Positions 1 to 8,920 of a stretch of 64,000 nt of DNA are shown here, piece by piece. The first letter of the stretch is position 1. The number at the start of each line of letters is the position of its first letter. The stretch lies in assembly GCF_004006395.2 (NCBI RefSeq), contig NZ_CP029758.2, positions 992,001-1,056,000 on the forward strand, given 5' to 3'. The translations under genes were made by a program, and so were the position numbers. This DNA is from Clostridium sp. AWRP. Lineage in GTDB: Bacteria; Bacillota; Clostridia; Clostridiales; Clostridiaceae. Below the pieces are notes generated by a model that was given only the letters and a program-made list of their open reading frames with translations, ran no database searches and had not been told where the DNA came from.

Positions 1-2946
1 TTAGCAAAATTAGTTGATCAGAAAGCTTTGAATGATTTTAGAAGAAGAGCTTTAAATCCAGATCATCCAGTAACTCGTGGTACAGCTCAAAATCCTGATA
101 TATACTTCCAGGAAAGAGAAGTTTCAAATAAGTACTACGAAGCACTTCCAGAGATAGTCGAAGGTTATATGCAAGAAATGACTAAACTTACAGGAAGAGA
201 ATACCACTTGTTTAATTACTATGGAGCAAAAGATGCAGAGAGAATTATAATAGCTATGGGTTCTGTCTGTGAAACTGTAGAAGAAGTAATTGATTACTTA
301 ACAGCAAAAGGTGAAAAAGTCGGATTACTTACAGTTCATTTATATAGACCATTTTCAATAAAACACTTTATGAAATACATACCAAAGACTGTTAAGAAAA
401 TTGCAGTTCTTGATAGAACAAAAGAACCAGGATCAATTGGAGAACCTCTTTACTTAGATGTTAAGAATGCTTTCTATGGACAAGAAGTACAACCAGTTAT
501 AGTTGGTGGAAGATATGGACTTGGTTCAAAAGATGTATTACCATCACATATTCTACCAGTATTTGAAAACTTAAAATCAGATAAACCTAAGGATAGATTT
601 ACATTAAGTATAGTTGATGATGTTACAAATACTTCATTACCTATAGGAGAAGATATAAATACAACACCACAAGGAACTACAGCTTGTAAGTTCTGGGGAC
701 TTGGATCAGATGGTACTGTTGGAGCAAACAAGAGTGCTATAAAGATTATTGGAGACCATACAGATATGTATGCTCAAGGATACTTTGCATATGATTCAAA
801 GAAATCTGGTGGAATAACAGTTTCTCACTTAAGATTTGGTAAATCACCAATAAAATCACCATATCTTATAGATAAGGCTGATTTTATTGCAGTTCACAAT
901 AAATCTTATGTTCACAAGTATAATGTACTTGAAGGACTTAAAAAAGGTGGTAACTTCTTATTAAATACAATCTGGACTCCAGAAGAATTGGAAAAAGAAT
1001 TACCAGCTTCAATGAAGAGATATATAGCAAATAATAACATAAATTTCTATACACTAAATGCTGTTAAAATAGCACAGGAAATTGGACTTGGTGGAAGAGT
1101 AAACATGATATGCCAGTCTGCATTCTTCAAGATTGCAAATATCATTCCAATAGATGATGCTGTTAAGTACTTAAAAGAAGCAGTTGTAACTTCTTATGGT
1201 AAGAAGGGACAAAAAGTTGTAGATATGAACAATGCTGCTATAGACAAGGGTGTAAATGCAGTAGTTAAAATAGATGTTCCAGCTTCATGGAAAGATGCTA
1301 AGGATGAAGCAGTAGAAGCTAAGAAAGATCCAGCATTCATAGAAAAGATAGTTAACCCTATGAATAGACAAGATGGAGACAAACTTCCGGTAAGTGCATT
1401 TTTAGGAATGGAAGATGGTACATTTCCAGCAGGAACTGCAGCTTATGAAAAGAGAGGAATAGCTATAAATGTTCCAGAATGGCAAGTAGACAAATGTATA
1501 CAATGTAACCAGTGTTCATTTGTATGTCCACACGCAGCTATAAGACCAGTTCTTACAACTGAAGAGGAATTAGCTAAAGCACCTCAAGGATTTGAAGCTA
1601 AAGATGCAAATGGAGCAAAGGGACTTAAATTTACAATGGCTATTTCACCACTTGATTGTTCAGGATGTGGAAACTGTGAAGATGTATGTCCAGCAAAAGA
1701 AAAAGCTCTTGTTATGAAGCCAGTAGATACTCAGCTTTCAAAGACAGAAGCCTGGGACTATGCAGTCAATACTGTATCTCATAAGGATAACCCAATGAAG
1801 AACAAATACAGTGTAAAAGCAAGTCAGTTTGAGCAGCCATTACTTGAGTTCTCAGGAGCTTGTGCAGGATGCGGAGAAACTCCTTATGTTAAACTTGTAA
1901 CCCAATTATTTGGTGATAGAATGATGATAGCAAATGCTACAGGATGTTCATCAATTTGGGGAGCATCAGCACCAGCAACTCCATACACAACTAACTACAG
2001 AGGACATGGTCCATCTTGGGCTAACTCATTATTTGAGGATAATGCTGAATATGGATTAGGTATGTTCCTTGGAGTTAAACAGACAAGAGAAAGACTTCAA
2101 GATAAAATTGAAGAAGCTTTAAAGGGTAGTTTAAGTGCAGAACTTAAAGCTGCTTTCGAAGACTGGATTAAAAACTTTACTGAAGGCGAAGGAACAAGAG
2201 AAAGAGCTGATAAAATAACAGCTTTACTTGAAAAAGAAAAGGGTAATAATACTCTATTAAATGATATTTATGAAAATAGAGACTTCTTAGTAAAGAGATC
2301 CCACTGGATAATCGGTGGAGACGGTTGGGGCTATGATATTGGTTACGGTGGAGTAGACCATGTTTTAGCTTCAAATGAAGATGTAAATATTCTTGTACTT
2401 GATACAGAAGTATATTCAAATACAGGTGGACAATCTTCAAAATCAACTCCAACAGCTGCTGTAGCTAAATTTGCAGCAAGTGGTAAGAAGACTAAGAAGA
2501 AAGATCTTGGAATGATGGCTATGAGTTATGGATATGTTTATGTAGCTCAGATTTCAATGGGTGCTGATAAGAATCAGGCATTAAAAGCAATTCATGAAGC
2601 AGAAGCTTATCATGGACCATCACTTATAATAGCTTATGCTCCATGTATCAACCATGGTTTAAGAGTTGGAATGGGAAAGAGCCAGAGAGAAGCTAAGAGA
2701 GCTGTTGATTGTGGATATTGGGCACTTTACAGATACAATCCAGAATTAAAAGAAGAAGGAAAGAAATCATTTAGCTTGGATTCAAAAGAACCAACTACAG
2801 ATTTCAAGGAATTCTTAATGGGAGAAGTAAGATACTCTTCACTTGCTAAACAATTCCCAGATCAGGCAGATGCATTATTTGAAAAGACTAAGAAAGATGC
2901 TCTTCAAAGAATTGCAGGATATAAAAAGCTTGATAGTGAACAGTAA
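1..2946 (+). CDS. nifJ: Pyruvate:ferredoxin (flavodoxin) oxidoreductase, 5' end outside the window
   Basis: This enzyme oxidises pyruvate with CoA to acetyl-CoA and CO2 and reduces ferredoxin in the cytoplasm. The frame is open from base 1, so about 190 N-terminal residues of the usual ~1170 lie upstream; 981 codons are visible. In order they show the rest of the pyruvate-binding and CoA-binding domains, a ferredoxin-like insert with CIQCNQCSFVCP (about residue 499) and CSGCGNCEDVCP (about 553) that would hold two 4Fe-4S clusters, the CAGCGETPYVK cluster ligands (about 621), and the thiamine diphosphate/Mg site GDGWGYDIGYGG (about 774) followed by TEVYSNTGGQSSK. The homodimeric single-chain form is typical of clostridia. 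A strong terminator follows directly, so it is probably the last gene of its transcript. Identification is secure. Confidence 0.97.
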   Translation, partial: LAKLVDQKALNDFRRRALNPDHPVTRGTAQNPDIYFQEREVSNKYYEALPEIVEGYMQEMTKLTGREYHLFNYYGAKDAERIIIAMGSVCETVEEVIDYLTAKGEKVGLLTVHLYRPFSIKHFMKYIPKTVKKIAVLDRTKEPGSIGEPLYLDVKNAFYGQEVQPVIVGGRYGLGSKDVLPSHILPVFENLKSDKPKDRFTLSIVDDVTNTSLPIGEDINTTPQGTTACKFWGLGSDGTVGANKSAIKIIGDHTDMYAQGYFAYDSKKSGGITVSHLRFGKSPIKSPYLIDKADFIAVHNKSYVHKYNVLEGLKKGGNFLLNTIWTPEELEKELPASMKRYIANNNINFYTLNAVKIAQEIGLGGRVNMICQSAFFKIANIIPIDDAVKYLKEAVVTSYGKKGQKVVDMNNAAIDKGVNAVVKIDVPASWKDAKDEAVEAKKDPAFIEKIVNPMNRQDGDKLPVSAFLGMEDGTFPAGTAAYEKRGIAINVPEWQVDKCIQCNQCSFVCPHAAIRPVLTTEEELAKAPQGFEAKDANGAKGLKFTMAISPLDCSGCGNCEDVCPAKEKALVMKPVDTQLSKTEAWDYAVNTVSHKDNPMKNKYSVKASQFEQPLLEFSGACAGCGETPYVKLVTQLFGDRMMIANATGCSSIWGASAPATPYTTNYRGHGPSWANSLFEDNAEYGLGMFLGVKQTRERLQDKIEEALKGSLSAELKAAFEDWIKNFTEGEGTRERADKITALLEKEKGNNTLLNDIYENRDFLVKRSHWIIGGDGWGYDIGYGGVDHVLASNEDVNILVLDTEVYSNTGGQSSKSTPTAAVAKFAASGKKTKKKDLGMMAMSYGYVYVAQISMGADKNQALKAIHEAEAYHGPSLIIAYAPCINHGLRVGMGKSQREAKRAVDCGYWALYRYNPELKEEGKKSFSLDSKEPTTDFKEFLMGEVRYSSLAKQFPDQADALFEKTKKDALQRIAGYKKLDSEQ

Positions 2947-2961
2947 TCAAGTAAATTTAAT

Positions 2962-3000
2962 AAAAAGTATCAGATGGCTTAAGCTGTCTGGTACTTTTTT
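2962..3000 (+). terminator. Rho-independent terminator of nifJ
   Basis: AAAAAGTATCAGA pairs with TCTGGTACTTTTT around a 13-nt centre, and the right arm ends in a run of six T. It begins 15 nt after the stop codon. Confidence 0.9.
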
Positions 3001-3193
3001 AATTAATAGTTGATAATGAAGAATTAATAGTTAATGTGGATTTTTTTCCGTTACACTACAAAAAATCTTTGATTAAGATTTTCACCACTCGTTTCGCTGA
3101 AGCGCAACATTGCTGATTTATATAAATTTAAAGATTTTTTGCGACAGCTAAAAATCATCCTTCACTATCAATTATTCATTATTAATTCTTAAC
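3001..3193. repeat. Dispersed palindromic repeat, AT-type ends, copy 1
   Basis: The left end is made of AATTAATAGTTGATAATGAAG-like 7-nt units and the right end (ATCCTTCACTATCAATTATTC and onward) is its rough reverse complement. The core has AAAAAATCTTT and AAAGATTTTTTGCGA inverted segments. A closely similar copy in the same orientation lies at 4611-4810. The rest of this gap, to 3318, is AT-rich and holds no gene that I can see. Confidence 0.8.
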
Positions 3194-3318
3194 TTGCGAA
3201 GCTTTGCTTGGCAATTATTATTACAGCAGGAAAATAAATTAGTTTGTCCATTTAAAAACATTAAAAAAATACTTTTATTATAGAGCAATTAAGGTTAAAA
3301 TTAGAACATAACAGTTAA

Positions 3319-3391
3319 AAGGAGGTGAAGATTCCTGGCAAATATATTTGTAACATACTGATAAAATAATAAATGCCAGGTTTACTTTATG
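3319..3391 (+). promoter_or_regulatory. Distant ribosome binding site bridged by a hairpin
   Basis: AAAGGAGGTG at 3319-3328 is the only good Shine-Dalgarno sequence near the DUF1292 gene, yet it lies 60 nt before its ATG at 3389, and in-frame stops lie between. CCTGGCA (3335-3341) and TGCCAGG (3375-3381) are exact reverse complements. Folding them would leave 6 nt before and 7 nt after the hairpin, giving an effective spacing of about 13 nt. The pairing is seen; its role is inferred. Confidence 0.5.
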
Positions 3392-3736
3392 GATAAAGAA
3401 AATTTAAATGAATGCAACTGCGGTTGTACTAGCAAAGAAGAAAATTGTGGCTGCACAGAAACACACGAACATGAACATGACTGCGGCTGTGGATGCGGCT
3501 GTGAAGATTCCGATCCTTTAATAGTAGATTTAGAGGATGAAAATGGAAATATAGTTTCCTGCGAAATAGTTGACGGTTTTGAATATAAAGAAGGAAAATA
3601 TGCCGTAGTTGAGAATCATGAGAATGGTTCCACTTATTTATTTAAAGTAGAAAATGAAGGTGAACTTGTTATTCCAGAAGATAACGAATTTGACGAAGTT
3701 TCAAAGTACTACGAGAAATTAATGGAAGAAGAATAA
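3389..3736 (+). CDS. DUF1292-type protein with Cys/His-rich N-terminus
   Basis: This 115-residue acidic protein has two parts. Residues 1-40 hold clustered cysteines and histidines (CNCGC, CGC, HEHEHDCGCGCGC), which look metal-binding. Residues 43-115 (DPLIVDLEDENGNIVSCEIVD, ending in an acidic tail) match the DUF1292 pattern common in Firmicutes. No biochemical role is known to me. The start is ATG 3389; the ribosome binding site is unusually distant (see 3319-3391). The gene is followed by a short palindromic repeat and then by the 3' end of the convergent HAD gene. It and the HAD gene sit between two same-direction copies of a ~200-bp repeat, so the pair could have been gained or lost as a block. 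Confidence 0.8.
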   Translation: MDKENLNECNCGCTSKEENCGCTETHEHEHDCGCGCGCEDSDPLIVDLEDENGNIVSCEIVDGFEYKEGKYAVVENHENGSTYLFKVENEGELVIPEDNEFDEVSKYYEKLMEEE

Positions 3737-3740
3737 TATT

Positions 3741-3806
3741 CAGTGCACAATTCACAATGCACAGTGCACAATTAATTGTGCATTGTGAACCGTGAATTGT
3801 GAATTG
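3741..3806. repeat. Minimal copy of the GTGAATTGTG-type palindromic repeat
   Basis: Only the two arms remain, back to back: CACAATTCACAATGCACAGT units on the left and TGTGCATTGTGAACCGTGAA units on the right, with no core. The resulting near-perfect 66-bp palindrome lies between two convergent genes, where it could act as a two-way terminator. Confidence 0.8.
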
Positions 3807-3809
3807 ATA

Positions 3810-4454
3810 TCATTTCCACCTTAAAACTTCAATTCCTTGGTTATCTTTTCTTGTGTAATTTATAAGATAAGGATTACCTACCAATTTAAAGAGGGGCAAA
3901 TCAGATAGTGAATCTGAGAACATATAAGAATTTTTAAAGTCAACTTCTATGTTGTCTTTTTTTAAAGATTCCATAAGTCTTGCTACTTTTTCTTCTCCTT
4001 TGCAGTTTTGTCCTAGGATTTTTCTAGTGTGTTTTCCATTTACAATTTCAAATCGTGTACCTATTATTTTATCAACTTCCTCTATTTTATAGAGTTCTTT
4101 TAAATAAAATTCTGCAGAAGCAGATATTAGATATATTTTGCAGCCATTATTTTTAAATTTTTTCAAGGTATACAATGCATCTTTATAAAATATTTTACTC
4201 AATCTTTTTTCGTAAAATTCTTTTGTCAAAAGTTCCATATCCTTTTCACTTATTCCATTTATAAATGCAATAAAGTTTTCTTTGGCTTTTTTAGCACTAA
4301 AAATCTTCAATACAAATAAAAGGGCAGACATAATGCTAAAAGGTGCATATACTATGAGCCTAGGACGTTTTTTTACCATAAATATGTAAAATTCCATTAA
4401 AGTTTCACTATTTGTTAGAGTAAAGTCTACGTCGAATATTGCGAGTCTTTCCAA
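3810..4454 (-). CDS. HAD-superfamily phosphatase, subfamily IB
   Basis: The protein is a probable small-molecule phosphohydrolase of the haloacid dehalogenase superfamily. The nucleophile motif AIFDVDFTLT is at the N-terminus, motif II is LISASAEFYL, the motif III lysine lies in the region around GKHTRKILGQNCKGEEK, and motif IV is FSDSLSDLPLF. The layout is that of the phosphoserine phosphatase/SerB-like IB group; the substrate cannot be told. I place the start at TTG 4454 (214 aa) because GAGGAA at 4469-4464 leaves a 9-nt spacer. The in-frame GTG at 4463 would touch that site. A 22-bp palindrome lies just upstream. Confidence 0.85.
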   Translation of the reverse strand: MERLAIFDVDFTLTNSETLMEFYIFMVKKRPRLIVYAPFSIMSALLFVLKIFSAKKAKENFIAFINGISEKDMELLTKEFYEKRLSKIFYKDALYTLKKFKNNGCKIYLISASAEFYLKELYKIEEVDKIIGTRFEIVNGKHTRKILGQNCKGEEKVARLMESLKKDNIEVDFKNSYMFSDSLSDLPLFKLVGNPYLINYTRKDNQGIEVLRWK

Positions 4455-4478
4455 ATAAATCACTTCCTCTATGATATC

Positions 4479-4500
4479 TCGTGTAGCATGTGCTACACGA
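4479..4500 (-). promoter_or_regulatory. Near-perfect 22-bp palindrome upstream of the HAD gene
   Basis: TCGTGTAGCA and TGCTACACGA are exact reverse complements separated by 2 nt, 9 nt before the predicted ribosome binding site of the minus-strand HAD gene. It could be an operator or a 5'-UTR hairpin. The bases beyond (4500-4560) are AT-rich, with TATTATAG as a possible minus-strand -10 region. Confidence 0.5.
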
Positions 4501-4610
4501 ATTGATTTTCTTTAACTATAATATCATACTTTGCTTTTATTAAAAACTTTATCTAGTGTAGGAAGCTTTGTTTAGAATTATAATATAAAAAAATTGGGAA
4601 ACAATAGTTT

Positions 4611-4810
4611 AATTAATAGTTAATAATGAAGAATTAATAGTTAATGTGGATTTTTTTTCGTTACACTACAAAAAATCTTTAATTCGATTTTTGAGGACTC
4701 GTTTTGCTAAAGCAAAACATTATTAAGCTTTGACTTATATAAATTTAAAGATTTTTTGCGATAGCTAAAAATCATCCTTCACTATTAATTATTCATTATT
4801 AATTCTTAAC
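4611..4810. repeat. Dispersed palindromic repeat, AT-type ends, copy 2
   Basis: It is closely similar along its length to 3001-3193 and in the same orientation, including TTACACTACAAAAAATCTTT and the right end that runs to AATTCTTAAC. The similarity continues a few bases into GCRAAGCTTTGCTT. Nothing else is seen between 4501 and the promoter-like AT-rich bases before 4972. Confidence 0.8.
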
Positions 4811-4971
4811 TTGCAAAGCTTTGCTTCACATTATTCTTAAAATTATTAAATTAATCATTGCAATGTAGAAAATAACTTGTAGATAATGATAGAATATAAT
4901 AAGGATTAAATGGCAACATTTACTTAAATTATATTATAAATAATAATAAAATATATGAAAAGGGGATTTAC

Positions 4972-5799
4972 ATGAGCAAATGTATTGAAAAATTTTTTTT
5001 ATATAATAATGAATTAAAAGATAAAAGGGAATTCAGTGAAAGTGAATTTAAGCAGGGAAAGTCTATATATGAGGTAATACGTATTATAGATGGAAAACCA
5101 CTTTTTTTAAAGTTACATTTAAGACGTATGGAAAACTCAGCAAGAATAACTAATTTAAGATTATGGCTTAATGAAAAAGATATCAAAAATAATATATTAA
5201 AACTTATAAAGGCAAATGAAATTTCCATGGGTAATATAAAGATTATTTTTAATTTCTATGAAAAGAATACTTTTTTAGCTTATTTCTTACCTTATAATTA
5301 TCCATCTCTAGAAAAGTATGAAGTAGGAGTAGACACTATCTTTTATCATGGAGAAAGAGAAAATCCAAATGCAAAAGTGATAAATAATGAGTTTAGAACT
5401 AAGGTGGATAGTACGATAAAAGAAAAGAAGGTGTTTGAAGCTATACTTGTTGATAATAGTGGAAATATTACAGAAGGAAGTAAGTCTAATATATTTATGA
5501 TAAAAGGTAATACTATTGTAACTGCACCATTAAAAAATGTTCTTCCTGGAACTACGAGAAAGATTGTAATGGATATTTGCAGCAAAATGGGGTTTGAGGT
5601 GTTAGAGAAAGATGTAAGTTATAAAGATGTAGAAAAATTTGATGCACTGTTTATATCCGGTACATCGCCAAAAGTACTGCCTATAAAAAAAGTGGAAAAC
5701 GTTAAATTTGATTCTTCAAATAATAAAGTACTGCTTAAAATTATGAAAGCATACGATAAAGAAGTAAGGGATGACATAGAAAATTTTGATAGGGATTAA
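4972..5799 (+). CDS. Class IV (fold-type IV) PLP enzyme: aminotransferase or aminodeoxychorismate lyase
   Basis: This PLP-dependent enzyme (275 aa) belongs to the family of branched-chain and D-amino acid aminotransferases and 4-amino-4-deoxychorismate lyase. The start of the fold is FSESEFKQGKSIYEVIRI, with LHLRRMENSARI following. The lysine expected to bind PLP is K144 in FRTKVDSTI. The phosphate-binding region ITEGSKSNIFMIK and VLPGTTRKIVMDI follow, and FISGTSPKVLPI is near the C-terminus. The start ATG has AAAAGGGGA upstream. The family's substrates cannot be separated from sequence alone. The small size and the single-gene setting fit either a pabC-like or an ilvE-like role. Confidence 0.85.
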   Translation: MSKCIEKFFLYNNELKDKREFSESEFKQGKSIYEVIRIIDGKPLFLKLHLRRMENSARITNLRLWLNEKDIKNNILKLIKANEISMGNIKIIFNFYEKNTFLAYFLPYNYPSLEKYEVGVDTIFYHGERENPNAKVINNEFRTKVDSTIKEKKVFEAILVDNSGNITEGSKSNIFMIKGNTIVTAPLKNVLPGTTRKIVMDICSKMGFEVLEKDVSYKDVEKFDALFISGTSPKVLPIKKVENVKFDSSNNKVLLKIMKAYDKEVRDDIENFDRD

Positions 5800-5861
5800 A
5801 AATAGAGGGCTTAAGATAGATTATATATGATATTGAAGTTTTTAATTGGGGGGAGATAATT

Positions 5862-7814
5862 ATGAAAGAATTGTTTCATGGTACTTCACTAGAGGAATGT
5901 TTAGAATCTGCCAGCTGTAAACTAAATATACCAAAAGACAAGTTACAATATAAGGTTGTTAAGAAAAGCAAATTGCTTTTTAGAAAAAAAGTAATAATAG
6001 AAGTATCTTTTGGCGAAGAAGACCAGAGCAATGTAAATTCTGTTACAGAGAAGGAAATTGTAAAAACAAATGAAAAAGATGGAACCATAAAATTAGAAAA
6101 TGGGAAAATAATTGTAAAGGATCCTATTGAAGATGGGAAACCTGCGGTAATGTATAGGGGACATAATATATCTATTTTTGTAGATGGAGTTGAAGTTAAG
6201 GACAAATGTGAAGTATTTAGCAAAAATAAAATAGAAGTAGTTTTTGAGGAAAATGAACCAAAAAGACAGATGAATATATATCTATCTGATGACAGGATGA
6301 AAGCATATGCTGAAGTTAAATATACAACTAAAAACGTTTACAAGTTGAAAGACAAAGATGAAAGTCATAAAGTGAATTTTGAAGGAGAAATAATTCAATC
6401 AATAAAGCCTCCTATGTATACAGTAAATGAAATTAAGAACGAATTATCTAATAATAAAGTGGTTTATGGTATAATGGAAGAAAATTTAAAAGAAGCTGTA
6501 AACGGTGATAAAAAACTTGTAGTAGCTTGTGGAAAAGAAGCTGTAAACGGTAAAGATGATTTTCTAGAGAATAAGTTTCAAACCTCGGTAGTTTTAAAAG
6601 AAGATACAGTGGGAAATATAGACTTTAAAAGTATAGGTACCATAAATGTTGTAAAAAAGGGAGATATAATTGCAGTAAAGCATAATGGCACTTTAGGTAA
6701 AGATGGATTTGATGTTACTGGAAAGGTTTTGAAATACAAACCAATAAAACAAATTAAAGTAAAGGTTGGAAATGGATGTATACTTAAAGATGAAAATACT
6801 GTTGAAGCATCAATAGATGGTAAACCCTCCATAAAAAGTAACATTTATTATGTTCATCAGGTACATGAGATTAATGGAGATGTGGATATAAGTACTGGAA
6901 ATATAAATTTTATTGGAGATGTAATTATACATGGAAATGTAAAAGAAGGCATGAAAGTAGAATGTGGCAGCGACCTTATTGTGGATAAAGAGGTAGAAAG
7001 GGCCAGTTTAAATGTAAAAGGAGATGTAATTATAGGACAAACTGTTGTTAGTTCTCAAATATGTGGTGGTGGTGACAGCGTAAAGAAAATTAAGGCTGTG
7101 GAACACCTGAGCAAATTTAATAAGAATATGGAACAGTTAGTGGGGGCTTTAAAAGAGATAAAAGACTATAACCTGCTTGGTAAAAGTAAAAAGGATGGGG
7201 AAATAATAAAGATATTATTAGAAAGTAAATTTAAAGGACTTATTAAGCTGGGCATAAATGTAATTGCAGACTTGAATGTTGAAAGTGATGATTATCAAGA
7301 GGATAAAATTGTAAAATTTATCAAAACCAAACTTATAGGAATGGGACCCATAAGTATTAAAAGTTGTTCTGAGTTAAATGAATTAATGAAAATTGTTGAA
7401 AATAAAATAAAGGAACTAAAAAACACAACTGCACTTCCTGTGAAAGTGGTTTTATCTTACTGTCAGGACTCCAATATACAGAGTTCTGGTGATATAATAA
7501 TAAAAGGAAGAGGAGAATATGTGTCACAAATTACTGCCAATGGTTCCATTGAATTTTTGCAAGAAAAGAGTGTGGCAAGAGGGGGAACACTGAAAGCTGA
7601 AAATGAAATAAAGTGTAAAATTGTAGGAAGTGAGGCAGGGGTTTCTACGAAGCTTCAAGTAGAAAGTAAAGATGGAAATATATGGGCAGATGTGGCTTAT
7701 CACAATACAGTATTTAAAATTGAAAACAAAGAAATTATTCTAGATTCTCCAAGTAAAGATGTACATGTATATTTGAAGGAAGGGGATATAGTAGTTGACA
7801 AATTTGTTCTATAA
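5862..7814 (+). CDS. fapA: FapA family (DUF342) polymer-forming-like protein, flagellar cluster
   Basis: This 650-residue cytoplasmic protein has a ~45-residue N-terminal module like that of Jag/SpoIIIJ-associated proteins (LEECLESASCKLNIPKDKLQYKVV is cut here to its first part), then a FapA N-terminal region (about 100-330), and a repetitive beta-helix part (INGDVDISTGNINFIGDVII, then GDVIIGQTVVSSQICGG). A helical, possibly coiled-coil segment sits at about 420-520, and more beta repeats end the chain. DUF342/FapA proteins are recurrent neighbours of flagellar and chemotaxis genes in clostridia and Vibrio; the molecular role is unsettled. It has a clear GGGGGGAG ribosome binding site. A 124-nt gap with its own promoter-like sequence separates it from cheW. 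Confidence 0.85.
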   Translation: MKELFHGTSLEECLESASCKLNIPKDKLQYKVVKKSKLLFRKKVIIEVSFGEEDQSNVNSVTEKEIVKTNEKDGTIKLENGKIIVKDPIEDGKPAVMYRGHNISIFVDGVEVKDKCEVFSKNKIEVVFEENEPKRQMNIYLSDDRMKAYAEVKYTTKNVYKLKDKDESHKVNFEGEIIQSIKPPMYTVNEIKNELSNNKVVYGIMEENLKEAVNGDKKLVVACGKEAVNGKDDFLENKFQTSVVLKEDTVGNIDFKSIGTINVVKKGDIIAVKHNGTLGKDGFDVTGKVLKYKPIKQIKVKVGNGCILKDENTVEASIDGKPSIKSNIYYVHQVHEINGDVDISTGNINFIGDVIIHGNVKEGMKVECGSDLIVDKEVERASLNVKGDVIIGQTVVSSQICGGGDSVKKIKAVEHLSKFNKNMEQLVGALKEIKDYNLLGKSKKDGEIIKILLESKFKGLIKLGINVIADLNVESDDYQEDKIVKFIKTKLIGMGPISIKSCSELNELMKIVENKIKELKNTTALPVKVVLSYCQDSNIQSSGDIIIKGRGEYVSQITANGSIEFLQEKSVARGGTLKAENEIKCKIVGSEAGVSTKLQVESKDGNIWADVAYHNTVFKIENKEIILDSPSKDVHVYLKEGDIVVDKFVL

Positions 7815-7861
7815 AAATCCTGTTGCAAAATGCATGATTTATGCTATTTTAAGTAGATATA

Positions 7862-7870
7862 TGCTATAAT
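7862..7870 (+). promoter_or_regulatory. Extended -10 promoter candidate for the chemotaxis operon
   Basis: TGCTATAAT is a perfect extended -10 (TGn-TATAAT) 69 nt before the cheW start, in the only sizeable gap ahead of cheW. No good -35 is seen, as is common for extended -10 promoters. Confidence 0.5.
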
Positions 7871-7938
7871 TATGTAATAATTGATTTAAATAAGGATTTA
7901 CAAGGATGGCTAACAATATTATTTAAGGAGGATTTCAA

Positions 7939-8385
7939 ATGGATGGCAAAGAAATAAAAGTATTGATATTTAGTATAAATGGTGAGTACTATGCTACAGA
8001 TATTATGGAAGTAGAGAGAATTTTGGGTTATGAAGAGACTACGAAGCTGCCGGATTCTCCTAACTTTGTAGAGGGAGTCATAAATTATGAAGGAAATATA
8101 CTCCCTATAATATCCTTAAGTAAGAAATTTGGTTTTGCTTCAGCTGAGGAAAGTAATGAGGCTAAGATAATAGTTACAAAACAGGATGGAAATAAAATAG
8201 GAATAATAGTTGATGTTGTATCTGAAGTAACGGATGTAAATACTGCAGATATAGAAGAGGCGCCTGATATAGCATCTCAAATATCAAAAAGATATATAAA
8301 AGGACTTATTAAAATAAAGGACAAAATAATAATATTCTTAAATCTTGATAAAATACTTACGGAGGAAGAAAAGGAACTCATATAA
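7939..8385 (+). CDS. cheW: Chemotaxis coupling protein CheW
   Basis: CheW links chemoreceptors to the kinase CheA at the membrane array. The 148-residue protein is one CheW domain: KVLIFSINGEYYATDIMEVERIL at its start, then the conserved PNFVEGVINYEGNILPIISL strand-loop and KRYIKGLIKIKDKIIIFLNLDKIL at the end. AAGGAGG precedes the ATG by 9 nt. It is the first gene of a tight run cheW-cheD-cheB-cheR-cheA-cheC-cheY. A second CheW is encoded at 14279. Confidence 0.95.
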   Translation: MDGKEIKVLIFSINGEYYATDIMEVERILGYEETTKLPDSPNFVEGVINYEGNILPIISLSKKFGFASAEESNEAKIIVTKQDGNKIGIIVDVVSEVTDVNTADIEEAPDIASQISKRYIKGLIKIKDKIIIFLNLDKILTEEEKELI

Positions 8386-8409
8386 TTAAAATTTGAAAGG
8401 TGTATATTT

Positions 8410-8898
8410 ATGGATATAAAAGAGATAAGAGTGGGAATAGCAGACATGAATACTGCAAGTTCTCCTGATAGAATTATAACCATTGGTTTGGGTTCCTGTG
8501 TAGGTATAGCTTTATATGATAAAGAAAAATGTATAGGTGGGTTGGCACATATAATGCTGCCGGACAGCACCCAATTTACAAATACAAAAAATCCAATGAA
8601 ATTTGCAGATTTAGCTATTCCTATTTTGATAAAAAAATTAGAAGCCTTAGGTGTAAATAAAAGAAATTTGAAGGCTAAAATAGCAGGTGGGGCTTCTATG
8701 TTTAATTTCTCAGATAAAAGTGTAGTTATGAATATAGGAAGTAGGAATGGGGAAGCTGTAAAAAGTATATTAAGAGAAAATTCTATTTCAATATTAGCAG
8801 AAGATCTAGGAGGCAATAAAGGCAGAACTATGATATTTGATACCAATGATGGAGGTGTCAAGATAAAGACAGTAGGAATTGGGATAAAGGAAATTTAA
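8410..8898 (+). CDS. cheD: Chemoreceptor glutamine deamidase CheD
   Basis: CheD deamidates glutamines of chemoreceptors and, in Bacillus-type systems, binds CheC to tune adaptation. The catalytic residues are visible: C30 in GLGSCVGIALYD, H47 in GGLAHIMLP and T24 in IITIG, with the same mutual spacing as the known CheD triad. GGASMF and the C-terminal NDGGVKIKT are also typical. Length (162 aa) is normal. It lies 24 nt after cheW. Confidence 0.95.
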   Translation: MDIKEIRVGIADMNTASSPDRIITIGLGSCVGIALYDKEKCIGGLAHIMLPDSTQFTNTKNPMKFADLAIPILIKKLEALGVNKRNLKAKIAGGASMFNFSDKSVVMNIGSRNGEAVKSILRENSISILAEDLGGNKGRTMIFDTNDGGVKIKTVGIGIKEI

Positions 8899-8920
8899 AA
8901 ATTTAATGGAGTGATAATGC

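Noticed and set aside
5876..6223. 115-codon minus-strand frame inside fapA
   Set aside because: It is fully inside fapA, without a ribosome binding site or recognisable domain.
8277..8861. Long minus-strand open frame opposite cheD
   Set aside because: It lies inside well-recognised cheW/cheD sequence, its translation is low-complexity and it has no start signals.
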